From Buchnera aphidicola (Periphyllus acericola) (GTDB lineage Bacteria; Pseudomonadota; Gammaproteobacteria; Enterobacterales; Enterobacteriaceae): a DNA stretch of 64,000 nt. A model generated the notes under the pieces. The model saw only the letters and a program-made list of their open reading frames with translations. It was not told where the DNA came from and did no database searches. Made by a program: the position numbers and the translations under genes. The stretch spans positions 62,001-126,000 of the forward strand of contig NZ_OZ026466.1 of assembly GCF_964019855.1 (NCBI RefSeq). Direction: 5' to 3'. Below are positions 10,028-18,798 of the stretch, piece after piece; position 1 is the first letter of the stretch; each line of letters opens with the position of its first letter.

Positions 10028-10690
10028 TTATATTTTTTTTATTTGAATTATTCCATTTTTTAAATATATTTGAGCGGATTTATTTAAAATTTTTTTAGGA
10101 ATAGAATCTATTAAACAATATTCTCCAGCAATAGATAATAATTCAGAAGATAAATATTTACTAAAAATTTTTCTAGTACCATCACCATTTGCTCCAGCTA
10201 AAGCTCTTCCCTGTAATTTTCCATACACATGAATATTTCCATCCGATATAATTTCTGCACCTACATTTACATTATTTGTAATAATTAAATCAGATTTTTT
10301 AGCATAAATAGTTTGCCCAGAACGTATTGTATTTTTATAAAAGATACTCTTATAAAATTTTTTTACTACGTTTATTTTTTTTTGAATTAAACTTTTATTT
10401 TTTAGGAAAATAGGAAATCCTGATTTAATAATTTTTTTTTTCAATTTTAAATCAAAACAATCACTTATTCCTATAATAATAAATTTTTTCTTTAAAATTA
10501 TTTTATAAATTTTATTCCAATTAATATTTTTTGGACATAAAGATAAATTTATTATAATTGGAGCATTTTTAAAAAAATCTTTTGATTCTTTTATTTTTTT
10601 TTTTAATGCATGATAAATTAATTCTAATTTATTACTTTTTATGTAAAGTACTAGAGTTGTAAAAACACTTCCCTTAAATTGAATAGGCAT
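10028..10690 (-). CDS. minC: Septum site-determining protein MinC
   Basis: FtsZ polymerisation inhibitor positioned by MinD. 220 residues (E. coli 231). The N-terminal FtsZ-binding domain (about 1-105) is diverged and lysine-rich; the C-terminal beta-helix (about 115-220) is well conserved, with RSGQTIYAK, GDLIITNNVNVGAE-like strands, HVYGKLQGRALAGANGD and the dimer/MinD contact region. First gene of minCDE; 28 nt separate it from minD. Confidence 0.92.
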   Translation of the reverse strand: MPIQFKGSVFTTLVLYIKSNKLELIYHALKKKIKESKDFFKNAPIIINLSLCPKNINWNKIYKIILKKKFIIIGISDCFDLKLKKKIIKSGFPIFLKNKSLIQKKINVVKKFYKSIFYKNTIRSGQTIYAKKSDLIITNNVNVGAEIISDGNIHVYGKLQGRALAGANGDGTRKIFSKYLSSELLSIAGEYCLIDSIPKKILNKSAQIYLKNGIIQIKKI

Positions 10691-10906
10691 ATTTTTATAT
10701 TTAATTTTTTAAAATTTTTTTATTTTAATATATTAAAATTTTAATTTCATAAAAATTATATTTTATGTATTTGTTAATTGCAAAAAAAAAATAAAAAAAA
10801 TATTATAAAAATTTTTTTTATTTTAAATAATATATTTATAGAATAATAACATGAACAAAAATTATTTACATTAAAATACATATAAAAATTTTATAAGGAG
10901 ATTATC

Positions 10907-11923
10907 TTGAATTTAAGTTCTACTAGTAAATTAATATTTCGTTTAAAAAATATTTTTATTAAAAAAAAAGTTTTATTTTCGGGATATATAAAAGACTCAC
11001 TACCAGAAATTTTAATAACAAAAAAAACAAGTATTCACCTTCAAAAATATAATTTTTTAAAATATTTTAAAGAAAATATAAAAAAAAATTTATTTATAAA
11101 TTTTTTAATTAATAAAAAAAATATTAAAAAATATAATACAGTTATTTATTATTTTTCTAAAAATAAAAAAGAATCATATTTTCATATAAAAAATATATTA
11201 TCTGTAATAAATATTAAATCAACTATTTTTATAGTAGGAGAAAATAAAAGCGGAATTAATAGCTTTGTTAAATTTTATAAAAAAAAAATTAATTTTAGTA
11301 AATTAAGTTACGGAAAAAAATGTACAATTTATTCTTATATTGTTACTAATAGAATTTCTTTTAAATTAAAAAATTTTTTTAAAACAAATTATTGGAAAAA
11401 TATTAAAATTAAATTTTTACCAGGAGTATTTGGATATAAAAGGATAGATGAAGGTAGTAAATTATTAGTTTCAACATTTTTATCAAATAAAATATTTAAT
11501 AAAAAAGTATTAGATATTGGAGCAGGATCTGGATTTTTATCAATAATTTTTCTAAAATTTAATAATACAAATAAAATAACTATGTCTGATATTTGTTTAA
11601 AATCTATTAAATGTTGTAAAAAAAATTTTTATTTAAATAAATTAACAGGAATTTTTATAGAAAGTGATTTATATTCAAATATTAATAAAAGATTTGATTT
11701 AATTATTTCTAATCCTCCTCTTCATGAAAATTTAAAAAAATCTCTTTTTTTTTTAAAAAAAATTATTAAAAAATCTTTTTTTTATTTAAAAAAAAATGGT
11801 GAATTAAGAATTGTTGTAAATAAATGTTACTCATGTATTAAATATTTTAAAAAAACTTTTAAAAAATATAAAATATTAAAAGAAAATAAAAATTTTAGAA
11901 TATACCAAGGATTTAAAAATTAA
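10907..11923 (+). CDS. rsmC: 16S rRNA (guanine-1207-N2)-methyltransferase RsmC
   Basis: Methylates G1207 of 16S rRNA using S-adenosylmethionine. 338 residues (E. coli 343). The C-terminal catalytic half shows the SAM-binding motif VLDIGAGSGFLSIIF near residue 200 and the N2-guanine methylase motif SNPPLHE near 268. The N-terminal half is a degenerate methylase-like domain, as is normal for RsmC. Start is a TTG at 10907-10909 preceded by a strong AAGGAG (10895-10900) with 6-nt spacing; no ATG fits better. Confidence 0.92.
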   Translation: MNLSSTSKLIFRLKNIFIKKKVLFSGYIKDSLPEILITKKTSIHLQKYNFLKYFKENIKKNLFINFLINKKNIKKYNTVIYYFSKNKKESYFHIKNILSVINIKSTIFIVGENKSGINSFVKFYKKKINFSKLSYGKKCTIYSYIVTNRISFKLKNFFKTNYWKNIKIKFLPGVFGYKRIDEGSKLLVSTFLSNKIFNKKVLDIGAGSGFLSIIFLKFNNTNKITMSDICLKSIKCCKKNFYLNKLTGIFIESDLYSNINKRFDLIISNPPLHENLKKSLFFLKKIIKKSFFYLKKNGELRIVVNKCYSCIKYFKKTFKKYKILKENKNFRIYQGFKN

Positions 11924-11945
11924 TATTTTATATTTTTAAAATATA

Positions 11946-12031
11946 TACCCGAAGCGGGACTCGAACCCACAAAGTTATAAATAACCGAGGGATTTTAAGT
12001 CCCTTGTGTCTACCAATTTCACCATTCGGGC
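11946..12031 (-). tRNA. tRNA-Leu (anticodon UAA)
   Basis: Cloverleaf with acceptor GCCCGAA/TTCGGGT, T-arm around GTTCGAGTC, a long class II variable arm, and anticodon stem AGGGA/TCCCT around loop CTTAAAA giving UAA. A73 is the discriminator. The next bases are TAT, so CCA is not encoded. The neighbour tRNA-Cys reflects the E. coli cysT-leuZ cluster. Confidence 0.95.
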
Positions 12032-12100
12032 GTATTTTTTAAAATATATAAAAAATATTATTGTATTGTATTTATTTTTTTTTAAAATAATATTTATATA

Positions 12101-12173
12101 AGGCGCACCTCGGAATCGAACCGAGCTATACGGATTTGCAATCCGCTGCATAATGCCAATCTGCCAATGCACC
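12101..12173 (-). tRNA. tRNA-Cys (anticodon GCA)
   Basis: Acceptor GGTGCAT pairs with GTGCGCC (with two G-T pairs). Anticodon stem GCGGA/TCCGT surrounds TTGCAAA, giving GCA, and the T-arm CTCGG-TTCGATT-CCGAG is perfect. The discriminator is U73, as required by cysteinyl-tRNA synthetase. CCA is not encoded. Confidence 0.95.
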
Positions 12174-12429
12174 ATTATTATTTATAAAATAAAATGTTAT
12201 TCACTATATATACAATAAATAATATTAATATGTCAATAAATTCTTTTAGAAAAAATTGAATTATTTAAAAAATGTTTATAAAAAATTTTTAAAAAATTAA
12301 AAATAAAAATAAACTTTACATTATCATCTATAATATATTATTATGTATATAATTTATTTATTTTTATAAGTTTTAAAAAATATATTTTTTTAAAATTATA
12401 TTTAATAAAATAAAATTTTTTAATAATGT

Positions 12430-12514
12430 GGAGGGATGGCCGAGTGGTTTAAGGCAGCGGTCTTGAAAACCGCCGATGAGAAATCATCCGAGAGTTCGAA
12501 TCCCTCTCCCTCCA
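12430..12514 (+). tRNA. tRNA-Ser (anticodon UGA)
   Basis: Class II tRNA with acceptor GGAGGGA/TCCCTCC perfectly paired, anticodon stem GCGGT/ACCGC around CTTGAAA, giving UGA, and a variable arm GATGAGAAATCATC. Two oddities: the T-stem GAGAG/CCCTC has an A-C mismatch, and the discriminator position is A where serine tRNAs usually have G. CCA is not encoded (the acceptor is followed by AAAAA). Confidence 0.95.
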
Positions 12515-12568
12515 AAAATTTTTTCTAAATTAAAAAAATAATAATATTTTATAAAATATTTCTTTTTT

Positions 12569-13861
12569 TTATTTTATTCCTTCAACAAAGATATCTATTT
12601 TTTTATCTTTAGATAAATTTGATTTTAAAAAATTTTCATTATTTTTATTTGTTTCGTTAAAATTTTTTAATAAAGATTTAAAATTTTTATAATTTTTAAT
12701 GATTATTTGTTTAGAATGAATTCCAAATTTTTGTAAATATTTTGAAACAACGTTTGCTCTAATTAATGAAAAAGAATCTTTTTCATTTTTATTTTTTTGA
12801 TTTTCAAAATTTCCTTTTATAAAAACTTTAACATTCTTTAAAGAATTTAATTTAATTGAATGTATTAATTTATCTAAAGAATTTTTTTCTGAATTATTTA
12901 AATCAAAACTTACAGATGAACAACTTATTACTTGATGAAGTCTTAAAATATTACCATTCAACATATTAAAAGGAAATGAATTTAATGAAAATTCTGGTAA
13001 AATTCTTTTAAAACTCCATAGAAAATTAAAATTTATAGAATTATAATCATGATATTTTGCATGTTTATTAGAAAATAAATGTACTTTTCTTTCAAATTCA
13101 ATTCTTGAATATAAATTTTTACTTAAATTAAGTTGAATACCTGCACTAACTACAGGATATGCATTATTTATTAAAAAATTTCTTGAATTTTGTTTTAAAT
13201 CATTATAAAAATTTTTATAAATATTAACAGATACTCCCAAACGACTATATAAATTTATTCTATTAGTAATAATAGGTAAAGAAAGTTTTGTAGTAATTTC
13301 TATATTAGGTTTAGGATATATATTGTATACTTTTTTTTGTTCTTGAGCATAATTATAACTTCTTTTAAATACAGTTTTTTCAGCTGTTTTTTTATCAATA
13401 GGAGGTAGATGTCTTAATACTTTTTCTTCTTCAACTGGATATATACCAGGAGATGTGCTTTTCTTTTTTTCTATTGGTGTATTTTGTATATGTGTAATAG
13501 ATTGAGGAGTTTTTAAATTTTTTAAATAAGAATCATGTGAAACATTGTTATCATTTTCTTTGGAAGGATTTACAAAATTTGATGTATTATTAAAATAATT
13601 TATAGGATTATTATAAGATAATTCAAATGAAACATATGGATTACTTTGATATCCAATACAAAAACCAAAAAGTGATTTTTTCCAAGAATTTTTATAAATA
13701 TCACTTAAATTTATTAAATCAATCCATTTTGGATGATTAGGTTGTACAATTGATGTTTTTGATCCAAAATAAAAAGAATTTATATGAAGTTTAGTATGAG
13801 CTTGTACTGTAGAGATACTACTTCCTAACAAAACAGAAAGAAATATAGCTTTATTTTTCAT
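12569..13861 (-). CDS. ompA: Outer membrane protein OmpA with enlarged loop
   Basis: Outer-membrane beta-barrel joined to a periplasmic OmpA/MotB-like peptidoglycan-binding domain. Residues 1-21 form a signal peptide ending AQA/VQA-like (ISTVQAHT). Barrel strands are seen at about 60-90 (GFCIGYQSNPYVSFELSY) and from 190 on (KLSLPIITNRINLYSRLGVS). The C-terminal domain covers about 310-430 (SVSFDLNNSEKNSL; LIRANVVSKYLQKFGI). At 430 residues it is about 85 longer than E. coli OmpA (346). The extra length is one insertion between barrel strands 3 and 4 (residues about 95-185), i.e. extracellular loop 2, rich in Asn, Lys, Ser and Pro. In the peptidoglycan-binding motif the usual TD is replaced by FE, while the following arginine is kept. 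Confidence 0.88.
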   Translation of the reverse strand: MKNKAIFLSVLLGSSISTVQAHTKLHINSFYFGSKTSIVQPNHPKWIDLINLSDIYKNSWKKSLFGFCIGYQSNPYVSFELSYNNPINYFNNTSNFVNPSKENDNNVSHDSYLKNLKTPQSITHIQNTPIEKKKSTSPGIYPVEEEKVLRHLPPIDKKTAEKTVFKRSYNYAQEQKKVYNIYPKPNIEITTKLSLPIITNRINLYSRLGVSVNIYKNFYNDLKQNSRNFLINNAYPVVSAGIQLNLSKNLYSRIEFERKVHLFSNKHAKYHDYNSINFNFLWSFKRILPEFSLNSFPFNMLNGNILRLHQVISCSSVSFDLNNSEKNSLDKLIHSIKLNSLKNVKVFIKGNFENQKNKNEKDSFSLIRANVVSKYLQKFGIHSKQIIIKNYKNFKSLLKNFNETNKNNENFLKSNLSKDKKIDIFVEGIK

Positions 13862-14430
13862 TCACACTCCATTTTTTTAAATTAAAAAATAATTATAAAT
13901 AATTTTATTTATAATGTATGAAATTTTTAAAAAAATTTCTAAAATATTTTTTTTAAATTATTAAATTATATTAATAATATAAAATTTTATTTTTAAATAA
14001 TTTTTATATAAAATACTATATAATAAATACTTTTTTATAAGTGATTTTTTTTTTTTAAAAAATATATACTTTAGTTATTATAAAATAAATATAAAAATAA
14101 TAAAAGTACAAATAAAAAAAATATTAAAATATTTTTTAAAAAAAATAAAATGATCATTCTTTTAAAAATTTTAATATATTTTTTTGTAATTTATTAATTT
14201 CGTTATATTAAAAAAAAATAAATAAATAAATACAATTTTTAATTAATTTAAAATATGATAAAATATAAAATAAATAAAATTTTAAAAAATATAAAATTTT
14301 AAAAATTTATTTATATATAAATATAATATTTATTGATTTTAATATTTTTAAATTTATTATATTTAAGAATATTATTATCTTAAATAAATATTTCAAATTA
14401 AATCAAACTGATAAATAGGTTTAAAAAAAA
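13862..14430. other. Divergent ompA/flgD intergenic region, no gene seen
   Basis: 569 bp of A/T-rich DNA. In E. coli, flgN, flgM, flgA, flgB and flgC precede flgD; none is readable here. It must hold the promoters for ompA (minus) and flgD (plus). I recognise no RNA gene or repeat. Confidence 0.5.
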
Positions 14431-15126
14431 ATGAATAATTCTATTAAAAATAATTCTATTTTAAATGCTATTAACTTAAATAAAAAAAATTATAAAACAA
14501 ACTCTAAAAGTAATAATTTAAATCAAGATTTAAATAATGATTTCTTAAAAATTTTACTTAAAAAAATAGATCACAAAAACTTAAATCAAAATATTTCTAA
14601 AAACAAATGTATTTCTAATTTAAATTTCTCTAGAAATATAAAAAAATTATATGATGAAGATGAAGAAGATAATAGTGTAGAAATGTTAAAAGAATATCAT
14701 AATACTACAGCATATTCATCTTTAGTTAACAAAAGAGTTCTTATAGAAACTTCTGAAGTAGTTTTTACAAATCCGATTATAATTGGAGCAAGATTTCCTA
14801 AAGATATTCAAAATGTACGTGTTGTTTTTGCAGATGATAATAGAAATATTATTTTCTCAAAAGATTTAGGTCCTTCTCCAGCAGGAAATAATATATATAC
14901 TATTGATAGAAATGAAATTGATAGTAAATATTATAATACAGATGTTGATCATCCATCAATATATAATTTTGCAATAGTTGCAAAAAATCCATTAGAAATT
15001 GTTCCAGCAGTACGTCTAAGTAGTGATATTGTAAAAAGCATTGTAGCGTCAAAAAATGATTTATGTTTAAATTTAAATTCATTAGGATTATGTTCTTTTA
15101 CTGGACTTGTAAAAATATTATCATAA
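14431..15126 (+). CDS. flgD: Flagellar hook assembly (hook cap) protein FlgD
   Basis: Scaffold for hook growth, exported through the flagellar type III apparatus. 231 residues, the same as E. coli FlgD. The N-terminal region carries the family's D/S-F-L-K-I-L-L segment (residues about 38-50). The middle has SSLVNKRVLIETSEVVF, corresponding to the ASNLIG region, and the C-terminal part the FlgD Ig/FNIII-like fold with VRVVFADDNRNIIFSKDLG and the closing LNSLGLCSFTGLVKI. Its usual neighbours flgB, flgC (before) and flgE-flgG (after) are missing locally. The long intact frame suggests selection, but what a hook cap does without the hook gene nearby depends on the rest of the genome. Confidence 0.85.
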   Translation: MNNSIKNNSILNAINLNKKNYKTNSKSNNLNQDLNNDFLKILLKKIDHKNLNQNISKNKCISNLNFSRNIKKLYDEDEEDNSVEMLKEYHNTTAYSSLVNKRVLIETSEVVFTNPIIIGARFPKDIQNVRVVFADDNRNIIFSKDLGPSPAGNNIYTIDRNEIDSKYYNTDVDHPSIYNFAIVAKNPLEIVPAVRLSSDIVKSIVASKNDLCLNLNSLGLCSFTGLVKILS

Positions 15127-15249
15127 AATTTAAAATAAATAAGATTTTTATAAAATTAAAGTTTTATTAAACTTAATATATTTTTTTTAAAAAATATAAA
15201 AATTTTTTATAAAAATCCTTACTTAAAAATATTTTTTCAAAAATTAAAA

Positions 15250-15294
15250 AAAATAACCTATTTCATTTTAAAAAATAAAAATGATAGGTTATTT
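15250..15294 (+). terminator. Hairpin terminator after flgD
   Basis: AAATAACCTATTTCATTTT and AAAATGATAGGTTATTT form a stem of about 17 bp with one small bulge and an A-rich loop, followed by TTATTTA. It lies 125 bp after flgD and would separate flgD from flgH transcription. Confidence 0.6.
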
Positions 15295-15330
15295 TATTTA
15301 AAAATTTATTTTTAAAAAAATTTTTTATAT

Positions 15331-15362
<32 letters not shown>

Positions 15363-15457
15363 TAAAATAAAATAAAATAAAAAAAAATTTATTTTTTTAA
15401 ATAAAAATTTATATATAAAAAAATAATATTTTTTTAAAAAATATTAAAGGTCTCTCT

Positions 15458-16114
15458 ATGTTAAATTTTTTTTTATTTAATATAAGAAATTTTATTTTTA
15501 TAAATATCATTTTTTTTTGTAATCAAAGTTTTTTTATATCTGAAAAATTCATACAAAATAATAAAGATTGTCAACAAATTCAAAAAAAAAATTATAATAT
15601 ATTTTCATCTTTAAAATCAAATAATAAAAAATTTTTAAAAAATTTTAAATTTATTAAAATAGGAGATTTAATTACTGTTTTATTCAATGAAAAAATACAA
15701 TTTATAGATATAAATAAATGTTATAAAATTAATAAAAAAAAAAAAAAAAATAAAAATTTTTTTGTTTCTAATTTTTTGCAATGGTTAAATAATAATAAAT
15801 GTTCAAAAAAATATATTAAAAAAAAAATTTTAAAAAACAAAAAATTTTTTAATAAATTTTATTTTAATAATGTTATTACAGTTATTGTTAAACATATTTA
15901 TAGAAATGGATTATTAAAAATTTTTGGTAAAAAAAAAATTTTAATAAATAATAAAATTCATTTTATTGAAATTTCAGGCATAATAAATCCAAAAAATATT
16001 AATAAACATAATATGATAAATTCTTCTCAAATAACAAATATAAATATTAAATATATCCATAATAAAAACAATCATATAAAAAAAAAATTTTTTAATAATT
16101 TTTACTTTTCATAA
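15458..16114 (+). CDS. flgH: Flagellar L-ring protein FlgH
   Basis: Outer-membrane ring subunit of the flagellar basal body. 218 residues (E. coli 232). An N-terminal hydrophobic segment (about 1-30) acts as the signal sequence; a cysteine after FF (IIFFCNQ) could be a degenerate lipobox. The core matches FlgH: IGDLITVLFNE, then NVITVIVKHIYRNGLLKIFG, then ISGIINPKNI. The normal flgE, flgF, flgG before it and flgI, flgJ, flgK after it are absent here (rne follows convergently after 128 bp). Sequence is heavily lysine/asparagine-biased. Confidence 0.85.
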   Translation: MLNFFLFNIRNFIFINIIFFCNQSFFISEKFIQNNKDCQQIQKKNYNIFSSLKSNNKKFLKNFKFIKIGDLITVLFNEKIQFIDINKCYKINKKKKKNKNFFVSNFLQWLNNNKCSKKYIKKKILKNKKFFNKFYFNNVITVIVKHIYRNGLLKIFGKKKILINNKIHFIEISGIINPKNINKHNMINSSQITNINIKYIHNKNNHIKKKFFNNFYFS

Positions 16115-16242
16115 AATTTTTAAAAAAATTTCAATATTTTTTTTTAAAATTTTATTTTTTTTATATTTCTTAAATATAAAAAATATATTAATATTAATAG
16201 TTTTACTTTTTTTTTTAAAATTTTAAACTATAAAAAATTAAA

Positions 16243-17424
16243 TTAATCAAATATTTTTCCTGTTCCAAAACATTTATTACATTTTTTTATTTTTAAAATT
16301 TCTACATTAGTATATAATTTTTGTCTAGATAATTCTAATAAACCAAATTTAGAAATTTTTCCAATGGTAATTTTAGAAAATTCTCTTCTAGAAATTTTTT
16401 TCAAAAAAAATTCTATTTTTTTTTGATTTTTTTTGTTAGACATATTAATAAAATCTATAATAATAATTCCTCCTAAATCTCTTATTCTTATTTGTCTAAT
16501 TATTTCAAATAAAGATTCTAAATTTGTATTAAAAGCTGTTTCTTCAAAGTTTTTTCCTTTCATAGAATTAGAAGAATTTACATCAATAATTGTTAATGCA
16601 TCTGTAAAATCAAATATTAAAGAACTTCCAGATATAAGATTAACTTTTTTTTTAAAAATTTTAGAAATTTTAAAATTAATTTTATAAAAATCAAATATTT
16701 TTGTTTTATTTTTAAAATATTTTATTTTATTTAAAAATTTTTTTTCTTTAAAAAATAATAAAAAATTTTTAATTTTATTAAACAATTTTATATTATTAAT
16801 AATAATTTTATTTAAATTAAAAATTATAATATTTCTTATAATAGTAAAAATAATATTATTTTTTTGAATATAATCAATTTTTTTATTTTTTTTTAACTTT
16901 AAATTTTTATAAATTTTTACTTGAATATTACAATCTAATTGAAGTTCTTTAATATCTTTTATTTTTGATGTAGTTCTTAAAATAATTCCCATTTTTTTTG
17001 GAATTTTTAATAATGAAATTATTTTTTTTAAACGATATCTATGGATTCCCATAATTTTTTTAGAAATTTTTTGAATATTTGGTTTATTAAGAATAAGAAT
17101 AATATATAATCCATAAAAACAAATAAAAGTAGTTAATAAAACTCTTTTTTTTTTAATTTCTTCCTTAACTATTTGTACTAAAAATTTTTTTTTTATTTTT
17201 TTTTTATAAATATTTTTAAATGGTAAAAATCCAGATTTTTTATATCCATAATCTATAAAAATTGCATCTAAACTTAATTCTATATTTTTAACTTTTCCGA
17301 AATAAATATTATTTATTTTATTTTTATATAATTTTTCTATAAAAAAATGATATAAATTTTTATTATCTGTAATAGCAATTTCTATATTTTTTTCTTTAGA
17401 AACATTAATGAACATTTTTTTCAT
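16243..17424 (-). CDS. rne: Ribonuclease E, shortened catalytic form
   Basis: Endoribonuclease for mRNA turnover and rRNA/tRNA processing. 393 residues versus 1061 in E. coli. The N-terminal RNase H-like and S1 elements are present (VSKEKNIEIAITD; IFIDYGYKKSGFLPF), as is the DNase I-like catalytic core with the two metal-binding aspartates in ALTIIDVNSS and GGIIIIDFINM, plus FNTNLE and FGLLELSRQ. The zinc-link CNKCFGTG appears, then the protein stops two residues later (KIFD). Missing are the small domain that helps the catalytic tetramer and the whole C-terminal degradosome scaffold. Divergent from rluC, as in E. coli. Confidence 0.9.
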   Translation of the reverse strand: MKKMFINVSKEKNIEIAITDNKNLYHFFIEKLYKNKINNIYFGKVKNIELSLDAIFIDYGYKKSGFLPFKNIYKKKIKKKFLVQIVKEEIKKKRVLLTTFICFYGLYIILILNKPNIQKISKKIMGIHRYRLKKIISLLKIPKKMGIILRTTSKIKDIKELQLDCNIQVKIYKNLKLKKNKKIDYIQKNNIIFTIIRNIIIFNLNKIIINNIKLFNKIKNFLLFFKEKKFLNKIKYFKNKTKIFDFYKINFKISKIFKKKVNLISGSSLIFDFTDALTIIDVNSSNSMKGKNFEETAFNTNLESLFEIIRQIRIRDLGGIIIIDFINMSNKKNQKKIEFFLKKISRREFSKITIGKISKFGLLELSRQKLYTNVEILKIKKCNKCFGTGKIFD

Positions 17425-17539
17425 AAATTATAAACTTTTTGTTGAAAATTATTTTTTTATTAAATGCAAACATAAATATTTTAATATAAATTTTTTAAAT
17501 AATTTTGCATTAATAATTTATATTATAAAGGAAATTTTA

Positions 17540-18484
17540 ATGAGCTTAAAAAAAACAAAAGTATTTTTTGAAATAGTAAACAAATTATCAGAAAAACAAA
17601 GAATAGATAATTTTTTAATAAAAAAATTTAAAAAAATTCCTAAAAGTAAATTATATAACATAATTAGAAAAGGAAGAGTAAGAATTAATAAAAAAAGAGT
17701 TTTAGCAAAATATAAATTAAAAATAGGAGATTTAATTAGAATACCTCCATTAAAAATTTATAAATTTAATAAAAAAAAAATTAAGATTAATCAAATAAAT
17801 AAAAAAATACTTAATAATATTTTATATGAAGATAAAATACTTCTTATTATAAATAAACCATCTGGAATATCTGTACATGCAGGAAGTGGAATAAATTTTG
17901 GAATTATAGAAAATCTTAGAATTTTAAGACCTTATGACAAATATCTAGAACTTATACATCGTTTAGATCGATTTACATCTGGAATATTAATGATTGCTAA
18001 AAGAAGATCTATATTACGTTATTTTCATGAACAATTAAGAATAAAAAATATAAAAAAAAAATATATTGCTTTAGTACACGGAAATTTTAATTTTAAAAAT
18101 AAAATTGTTAATCAACCTTTATTAAAAAAAAATATATTAAAAAAAAAGAAAATGGTAAACGTAGATAAAAATGGAAAAAATTCAAAAACTATTTTTTATG
18201 TTAAAAAAAAAAATTTATTATATAGTTTACTTTCAATTATTCCTATTTCTGGTAGAACCCATCAAATAAGAGTACATTCTTCATTTTTAAATCATCCAAT
18301 ATTATTTGATAATAGATATGGAAACAAAAAATTAGACAAAAATATTAAGATAAAAAAAATAAAAAAAAAATTGTTATTGCATGCAAATAAAATTTCTTTT
18401 ATACATCCTAAATTTAAAAAAAATATTACTATTAAAGCACCTTTAGAAAAAAATTTTAAAAAAGTTATAAAATTTTTATTTTAA
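17540..18484 (+). CDS. rluC: 23S rRNA pseudouridine synthase RluC
   Basis: Makes pseudouridines 955, 2504 and 2580 in 23S rRNA. From ATG 17540 the protein has 314 residues (E. coli 319). An N-terminal S4-like RNA-binding domain (QRIDNFL; SKLYNIIRKGRVRINKKR) precedes the catalytic RLDRFTSG with the essential aspartate, and a late GRTHQIRVH. An in-frame ATG at 17408 exists, but AAAGGA lies directly before 17540 and the product then begins like E. coli RluC, so I use 17540. Its upstream region is shared with divergent rne. Confidence 0.95.
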   Translation: MSLKKTKVFFEIVNKLSEKQRIDNFLIKKFKKIPKSKLYNIIRKGRVRINKKRVLAKYKLKIGDLIRIPPLKIYKFNKKKIKINQINKKILNNILYEDKILLIINKPSGISVHAGSGINFGIIENLRILRPYDKYLELIHRLDRFTSGILMIAKRRSILRYFHEQLRIKNIKKKYIALVHGNFNFKNKIVNQPLLKKNILKKKKMVNVDKNGKNSKTIFYVKKKNLLYSLLSIIPISGRTHQIRVHSSFLNHPILFDNRYGNKKLDKNIKIKKIKKKLLLHANKISFIHPKFKKNITIKAPLEKNFKKVIKFLF

Positions 18485-18593
18485 ACATTATTTTTTTATA
18501 AAATTCAATTTAACTAATAAAATTATTACTTGAATAATTTTATTATTTACTGTATTTTATACTTATATATTAATATTAATAAAAAGAGAATAT

Positions 18594-18764
18594 ATGGCTG
18601 TTCAAAAAAGTAAACCAACAAGATCAAAAAGAGGAATGCGTAGAATACACGATTCATTAAATAAAAATCTACAATTATTATCTATTGATAAAAATACAAA
18701 AGAAATTCATATTAGACATAATTTAACAAAAAAAGGTTTTTATAAAGGAAAAAAAATTATTTAA
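18594..18764 (+). CDS. rpmF: 50S ribosomal protein L32
   Basis: 56 residues starting [17 protein letters not shown], as in E. coli L32 (57 residues); the motif [15 protein letters not shown] ends it. AAGAGA lies before the ATG. It heads the fatty-acid genes as in E. coli, but plsX and fabH, which follow rpmF there, are missing and fabD begins 34 bp later. Confidence 0.97.
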   Translation: MAVQKSKPTRSKRGMRRIHDSLNKNLQLLSIDKNTKEIHIRHNLTKKGFYKGKKII

Positions 18765-18798
18765 AAAAATCGTATTTTTTAAATAGTGAATTTAAAAA

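Noticed and set aside
11975-12175. Open frame of 66 codons on the minus strand
   Set aside because: It runs through tRNA-Leu and tRNA-Cys, which are supported by full cloverleafs; the frame is a by-product.
14900-15082. Open frame of 60 codons on the minus strand
   Set aside because: Antisense to flgD with a repetitive His/Tyr/Gln-rich product; no support.
17408-17539. 44-codon N-terminal extension of RluC
   Set aside because: AAAGGA and colinearity with E. coli RluC support ATG 17540; the extension overlaps the rne start.
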